64,000 nucleotides of DNA from RZYX01 sp036654375 (lineage in GTDB: Bacteria > Bacillota > Clostridia > Oscillospirales > Acutalibacteraceae): assembly GCA_036654375.1 (NCBI GenBank), contig JAVVSD010000008.1, positions 17,557 to 81,556 of the forward strand. Direction: 5' to 3'. Below are positions 60,728 to 64,000 of the stretch, one piece after another (within the stretch, counting starts at the first letter, position 1; every line of letters starts with the position of its first letter). The notes beneath the pieces were generated by a model that saw only the letters and a program-made list of their open reading frames with translations, did not search any database and was not told the origin of the DNA. A program made the position numbers and the translations under genes.

Positions 60728-60758
60728 ATGCACCGCTCATTTGAGTGGTGCATATTTT
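60728..60758 (+). terminator. Probable terminator after the proline-repeat gene
   Basis: ATGCACC (60728-60734)/GGTGCAT (60747-60753) over CTCA/TGAG with one mismatch; weak T-tract (ATTTTAC). Confidence 0.65.
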
Positions 60759-60888
60759 ACTTTATAGAAATTAAACAGAGCTAAATGATAATTTATGAAA
60801 AAGAATTTAGATAATTTAGCAAAAAAGTTTGAAATTATGGCAAATAATTGTAATAAATTAAGAAAAATGAAATTTTAAAAAATAAAAC

Positions 60889-60917
60889 TTGCAAATTGTA
60901 TCGTGTTTATTTATAAT
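60889..60917 (+). promoter_or_regulatory. Promoter for gdhA
   Basis: TTGCAA (60889-60894), 17-base spacer, TATAAT (60912-60917), about 45 bases before the gene. Confidence 0.85.
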
Positions 60918-60961
60918 AATAAATGTAACATAGAAAACTTAGTAACAGAGGAGAAATAATT

Positions 60962-62293
60962 ATGTCGTATGTTAATAACATTCTTGATGAATTAAAAAGA
61001 AATCATGCAGGTCAGCCTGAATTTTTGCAGGCTGCAACTGAGGTTCTTGAGTCAATTGCTCCTGTAGTTGATGCAAATCCTAAATATCAGGATTGGGCAT
61101 TACTTGAACGCCTTGTTGAGCCTGAAAGAGTAAATATATTCCGTATTCCTTGGGTTGATGATGCAGGTAAGGTTCATGTTAATCGTGCATACCGCGTTCA
61201 GTTTAACAGTGCAATCGGACCATATAAGGGTGGACTTCGTTTCCATCCGTCAGTAAATCTGAGCATAATCAAGTTCCTTGGATTTGAACAGATATTTAAA
61301 AACTCACTTACAGGTCTTCCAATCGGTGGCGGTAAGGGTGGATGTGACTTTGACCCTAAAGGCAAGAGCGACAGAGAAGTAATGAGCTTCTGCCAGAGCT
61401 TTATGACATCACTTTACAGAGTTATCGGTCAGAATGTTGATGTTCCAGCTGGTGACATCGGTGTTGGTGGAAGAGAAATTGGCTATATGTATGGCCAGTA
61501 TAAGCGTATCACAGGTCAATATGAAGGCGTTTTGACAGGCAAGGGGCTTTCTTATGGCGGTTCTCTTGCAAGAACAGAGGCAACAGGCTTTGGACTTGTG
61601 TATTTAACAGAGGAAATGCTTAAGGACCACAACAATTCAGTTGAAGGAAAGACAATTGCTGTTTCAGGTTCTGGTAATGTTGCGATTTATGCTATTAAAA
61701 AGGCAACAGAGCTTGGCGGAAAGTGTGTAACTGCAAGTGATTCAAGCGGATATATATATGACGCTAATGGAATTGACCTTGCCGCTCTTAAGGAAATTAA
61801 GGAAGTTAAGCGTGGAAGAGTTTCTGACTACTTGAACTATCATTCAGATGCAAAGTTTGTCGCTGGCAAAAGAGTTTGGGAAGTACCTTGCGATATAGCT
61901 CTTCCTTGTGCAACACAGAATGAGCTTGATGAGCATGATGCAAAAACACTTTTAAGCAACGGATGTTTTGTAGTTGCGGAGGGTGCTAATATGCCTTCAA
62001 CTCTTGAGGCAACCAAGGTATTCCTTGGAAGCAACATTCTTTTTGCACCGGGCAAGGCTGCAAATGCAGGCGGAGTTGCAACTTCTGCACTTGAAATGAG
62101 CCAGAACAGCCAAAGACTAAGCTGGTCATTTGATGAAGTTGACAATAAGCTTTGTGGAATAATGAAGAACATCTATGGAAATATGGCAGATGTTGCAAAA
62201 GAATATGGTGCTAAAGACAACTTTGTTGTTGGTGCAAATGCTACGGGCTTTATAAAGGTCGCAGACGCAATGATGGCACAGGGCATCGTATAA
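60962..62293 (+). CDS. gdhA: NADP-type glutamate dehydrogenase
   Basis: Reversibly aminates 2-oxoglutarate to glutamate, a main ammonia-assimilation route in gut Clostridia. The 443-residue hexameric-type enzyme has PYKGGLRFHPSVNLSIIKFLGFEQIFKNSLTGLPIGGGKGGCDFDPKGKSD with the catalytic Lys, VPAGDIGVGGREIGYMYGQYKRI, and the Rossmann site VSGSGNVAIYAI. Length and the small GLPIGGGKGG block fit the NADP-preferring (GdhA) class, though cofactor choice is inferred. CAGAGGAG precedes ATG 60962. It is monocistronic, with its own promoter and terminator. Confidence 0.97.
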   Translation: MSYVNNILDELKRNHAGQPEFLQAATEVLESIAPVVDANPKYQDWALLERLVEPERVNIFRIPWVDDAGKVHVNRAYRVQFNSAIGPYKGGLRFHPSVNLSIIKFLGFEQIFKNSLTGLPIGGGKGGCDFDPKGKSDREVMSFCQSFMTSLYRVIGQNVDVPAGDIGVGGREIGYMYGQYKRITGQYEGVLTGKGLSYGGSLARTEATGFGLVYLTEEMLKDHNNSVEGKTIAVSGSGNVAIYAIKKATELGGKCVTASDSSGYIYDANGIDLAALKEIKEVKRGRVSDYLNYHSDAKFVAGKRVWEVPCDIALPCATQNELDEHDAKTLLSNGCFVVAEGANMPSTLEATKVFLGSNILFAPGKAANAGGVATSALEMSQNSQRLSWSFDEVDNKLCGIMKNIYGNMADVAKEYGAKDNFVVGANATGFIKVADAMMAQGIV

Positions 62294-62331
62294 TAAATCG
62301 ATATAATCCCACCTTTCTAATAAAGAAATTG

Positions 62332-62361
62332 GCTATCCACACAGGTGGGTAGCTTTTTTCT
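62332..62361 (+). terminator. Intrinsic terminator after gdhA
   Basis: GCTATCCAC (62332-62340)/GTGGGTAGC (62345-62353), ACAG loop, followed by TTTTTTC. Confidence 0.88.
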
Positions 62362-62555
62362 TTTGTACCCTAAACGCGGACATATCATTTAGTTATTAAG
62401 GTCAATAAGAAAAAGAGAGAGATAAAAATAAAGAATAGCATTCTCCGCTTTCTGTGCGGTATATTTCTGAAAAATTAAGTCCATACAGCATTTACATTTA
62501 TAAAAAACAAAAAGAAAGTTTAATATTAAAAAAATAAGTAATTAGAATAAATGTA
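62362..62555. other. AT-rich gap, nothing recognised
   Basis: No ORF with a ribosome binding site. A small CCGC/GCGG hairpin (62448-62462) is the only structure noticed. Confidence 0.4.
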
Positions 62556-62584
62556 TTGAAAAAAAATAAACATTCTGTTATAAT
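62556..62584 (+). promoter_or_regulatory. SigA promoter of the unidentified RNA
   Basis: TTGAAA (62556-62561), 17-base spacer, TATAAT (62579-62584); transcription would start near 62591. Confidence 0.8.
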
Positions 62585-62590
62585 TTCTTT

Positions 62591-62768
62591 ATTGAACAAA
62601 AAAATATCACTCCAAGCAATCTGGTCTAAGGCTCTCGCTATGAACATATTGCCAATGAGTATGTTGGGAAACTGATGTGCTTTCCGTGTTTGAAAAGGAG
62701 TTAGCTTTGAATTCCAACTTTGGAATTCTGCTTTACTGTTTACAGCTCCTTTTTGAGGAGCTGTTTTT
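62591..62768 (+). ncRNA. Unidentified structured RNA (orphan riboswitch-like leader or 6S-like RNA)
   Basis: About 180 bases from a strong promoter to a strong terminator, with no ORF. Hairpins: AACATA/TATGTT (62643-62665), GGAAA/TTTCC (62667-62685), GAATTCCAA/TTGGAATTC (62709-62728). Three mutually exclusive pairings share CUCC/GGAG elements: ACTCC (62609-62613) with GGAGT (62697-62701); AAAAGGAG (62693-62700) with CTCCTTTT (62746-62753); and the terminator ACAGCTCC (62742-62749) with GGAGCTGT (62757-62764). That order is typical of anti-antiterminator, antiterminator and terminator. I recognise no known riboswitch core. Size would also suit 6S RNA. Confidence 0.55.
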
Positions 62769-62772
62769 GTTT
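62742..62772 (+). terminator. Intrinsic terminator of the unidentified RNA
   Basis: ACAGCTCC/GGAGCTGT with a TTTTTGA loop and TTTTTGTTT after it. Confidence 0.88.
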
Positions 62773-62773
62773 A

Positions 62774-62809
62774 TTTGATATTAATGCTTTCTCCCGTATT
62801 AATATCAAA
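62774..62809. repeat. Perfect 12-bp inverted repeat
   Basis: TTTGATATTAAT (62774-62785) and ATTAATATCAAA (62798-62809), loop GCTTTCTCCCGT. It lies between the RNA terminator and the promoter of the small membrane protein; no T-run follows on either strand, so it is an operator or processing hairpin candidate. Confidence 0.6.
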
Positions 62810-62912
62810 GATCATAAAATGCGTTTTTCATCCACCACAATTGATTTAACGCAAAAAAGCAAATACCAAGAGCTAAACCGTGTGAAAACAATGGCTTAGT
62901 TCTTGATATTTG

Positions 62913-62941
62913 TTGACAAAAATAGTGCTGTATGATAATAT
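62913..62941 (+). promoter_or_regulatory. Promoter for the 55-residue membrane protein gene
   Basis: TTGACA (62913-62918), 17-base spacer, TAATAT (62936-62941). Confidence 0.75.
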
Positions 62942-62982
62942 TTTTATAGTAACTAAAACTATTAATTAGGGGGAATTTTGCA

Positions 62983-63150
62983 ATGGCAAAGTCAAATAAA
63001 AAAAGCAAATCCGAAAATGGAATCAAGGCAAAACTTCTAATTCCGTTCAGTGCGGCGGGTATTGCTGCTGTGGCTGCACTCGTTGTAATTATTAATCCTT
63101 TCAACATATTAAAAATTTTAAAAAATAATTATCCCAATCTTGCAAAATAA
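62983..63150 (+). CDS. Small membrane protein (55 aa)
   Basis: A 55-residue ORF: basic N-terminus (MAKSNKKSKSENGIKAK), one hydrophobic segment (about residues 18-38, LLIPFSAAGIAAVAALVVII) and a polar tail NPFNILKILKNNYPNLAK. AGGGGG about ten bases upstream and a consensus promoter 40 bases before it, plus a terminator after it, make it a convincing single-gene unit despite its size. No family is recognised. A longer minus-strand frame covering the same DNA lacks signals and is treated as a shadow. Confidence 0.7.
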   Translation: MAKSNKKSKSENGIKAKLLIPFSAAGIAAVAALVVIINPFNILKILKNNYPNLAK

Positions 63151-63186
63151 TTGTTACATAGGGTTTTAAGCATTTTTCAATCTATT

Positions 63187-63218
63187 AAAGCGGCCGCCAT
63201 TTGGCAACCGCTTTTTAT
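63187..63218 (+). terminator. Intrinsic terminator after the small membrane protein gene
   Basis: AAAGCGG (63187-63193)/CCGCTTT (63208-63214) over GCC/GGC with 2-base internal loops; T-run to 63216. Confidence 0.8.
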
Positions 63219-63249
63219 ATTATCTTTGAGTTAAAGAAAGGAAAAAAAT

Positions 63250-63780
63250 ATGAATATATGGCATGATATTGACCCGCAAAAGATTAATGTTGAATCATTC
63301 TTTGCGGTAATTGAAATAAGCCGCGGAAGTAAAATGAAATATGAGCTTGATAAATCAACAGGCTTGATGTGCCTTGACAGAGTTTTGTACACATCAACTC
63401 ACTACCCAGCAAACTATGGATTTATTCCACTAACTTATGCAGAGGATAATGACCCACTTGATGTACTTGTTCTCTGCTCGGAGCCAATTTATCCAATGTC
63501 GCTGGTTCAGTGTTATCCAATTGGAGTAATGTCAATGCTTGACAATGGAGCAGCCGATGACAAGATAATAGCAATCCCATTCAATGATCCAATGTATAAT
63601 TCATACACAAGTATTGACCAGTTGCCCAAACATGTCTTTGATGAAATGAAGCATTTCTTCTCTGTATATAAGTCCCTTGAGGGAAAAACAACAGTAACAG
63701 ACGAAGTAAAAGGGCTTGCGGATGCAGTGAAAATCATAGAAGCTTCGTTGGAAAGATATAACGAAAAGTTTAAAAAGTAA
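63250..63780 (+). CDS. ppa: Inorganic pyrophosphatase (family I, soluble)
   Basis: Hydrolyses PPi released by biosynthesis. The 176-residue enzyme shows the family I set: EISRGSKMKYELDKSTG, DRVLYTSTHYPANYGFIPLT, the metal-binding signature DNDPLDVLVL (about residues 65-74) and DDKIIAIPFND. AAAGGA precedes ATG 63250. In an organism with PPi-forming or PPi-using PPDK in the same window, a soluble pyrophosphatase affects the direction of that reaction. It is followed by a terminator and the tRNA gene. Confidence 0.96.
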   Translation: MNIWHDIDPQKINVESFFAVIEISRGSKMKYELDKSTGLMCLDRVLYTSTHYPANYGFIPLTYAEDNDPLDVLVLCSEPIYPMSLVQCYPIGVMSMLDNGAADDKIIAIPFNDPMYNSYTSIDQLPKHVFDEMKHFFSVYKSLEGKTTVTDEVKGLADAVKIIEASLERYNEKFKK

Positions 63781-63811
63781 TAAATTACCAATAACGGTAG
63801 TATAATAACAC

Positions 63812-63840
63812 AAAAGGCAGATTAATTATCTGCCTTTTGT
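63812..63840 (+). terminator. Intrinsic terminator after ppa
   Basis: AAAAGGCAGAT (63812-63822)/ATCTGCCTTTT (63828-63838), TAATT loop. Confidence 0.88.
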
Positions 63841-63879
63841 AGTTAAATAGTAAAAAAGGCAATTGCGGCAAAAAAATGC

Positions 63880-63908
63880 TTGCATTTTAATAGTCGTAAT
63901 TGTATAAT
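63880..63908 (+). promoter_or_regulatory. Promoter of the tRNA gene
   Basis: TTGCAT (63880-63885), 17-base spacer, TATAAT (63903-63908), 25 bases before the tRNA. Confidence 0.85.
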
Positions 63909-63933
63909 AGTTAAGCACCAGAAAATTATATAT

Positions 63934-64000
<67 letters not shown>

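Noticed and set aside
62805..63107. 100-codon minus-strand frame opposite the 55-residue membrane protein
   Set aside because: No ribosome binding site or promoter on that strand, whereas the plus-strand ORF has a consensus promoter, ribosome binding site and terminator.

Overview
The window reads as a chromosomal segment of a low-GC Gram-positive anaerobe, most likely a member of the Clostridia (an Oscillospiraceae/Ruminococcaceae-type gut bacterium). The grounds are AT-rich intergenic DNA, strong GGAGG ribosome binding sites, frequent TTG and GTG starts decided by those sites, consensus TTGACA/TATAAT promoters with 17-bp spacers, the SRP RNA-dnaX-ebfC-recR order, LL-diaminopimelate aminotransferase (dapL), pyruvate phosphate dikinase and lipoproteins with Firmicute-type lipoboxes. 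No phage, insertion sequence or CRISPR array was seen. This is inferred from gene content; no database was searched.

Layout. 1-935 (-) is the start of a YifB/ComM-type ATPase cut by the left edge. 1112-8968 (+) holds phosphohexomutase, a small membrane protein, a SigH-like sigma factor, a zinc-ribbon protein, glutamine-dependent NAD synthetase, a small hypothetical and a PAS-GGDEF protein. 9050-10552 (-) is malQ. 11121-14742 (+) is an envelope cluster: a 43-residue peptide, two lipoproteins and a membrane-anchored protein with VxPE repeats. 14816-19888 (-) has secA followed by two related membrane GGDEF proteins. 20071-23162 (+) is SRP RNA, dnaX, ebfC and recR; 23422-24247 is smpB and ssrA (tmRNA). 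carAB lie on the minus strand (24349-28627). 29009-37549 (+) is a tight run dapF-dapL-purC-purF-purB-purA-guaA, ending in a terminator. 37889-39936 is a MYG1-DEAD-box helicase pair, and 40375-41517 (-) a tocopherol-cyclase-like protein.

42023-52919 is the most interesting block: a BMP-type nucleoside ABC importer (lipoprotein, double ATPase, two permeases), two DeoD-type purine nucleoside phosphorylases, a YczE-like membrane protein, an MTA/SAH-type deaminase, MtnA isomerase, and then a DeoR regulator facing a class II aldolase. Together they can be read as an import, deamination, phosphorolysis, isomerisation and aldol-cleavage route for 5'-methylthioadenosine or 5'-deoxyadenosine, a deaminating version of the dihydroxyacetone-phosphate shunt. 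This is inference from family assignments.

The right part has ppdK; a MATE exporter behind a leader that folds as a pseudoknot antiterminator versus a terminator (possible guanidine-IV/mepA-type riboswitch); a YtrA-type regulator with an ABC exporter (-); a GtrA-like protein (-); a proline-repeat membrane protein; gdhA; an unidentified structured RNA (62591-62768) with competing helices; a 55-residue membrane peptide; inorganic pyrophosphatase; and an initiator tRNA-Met cut by the right edge.
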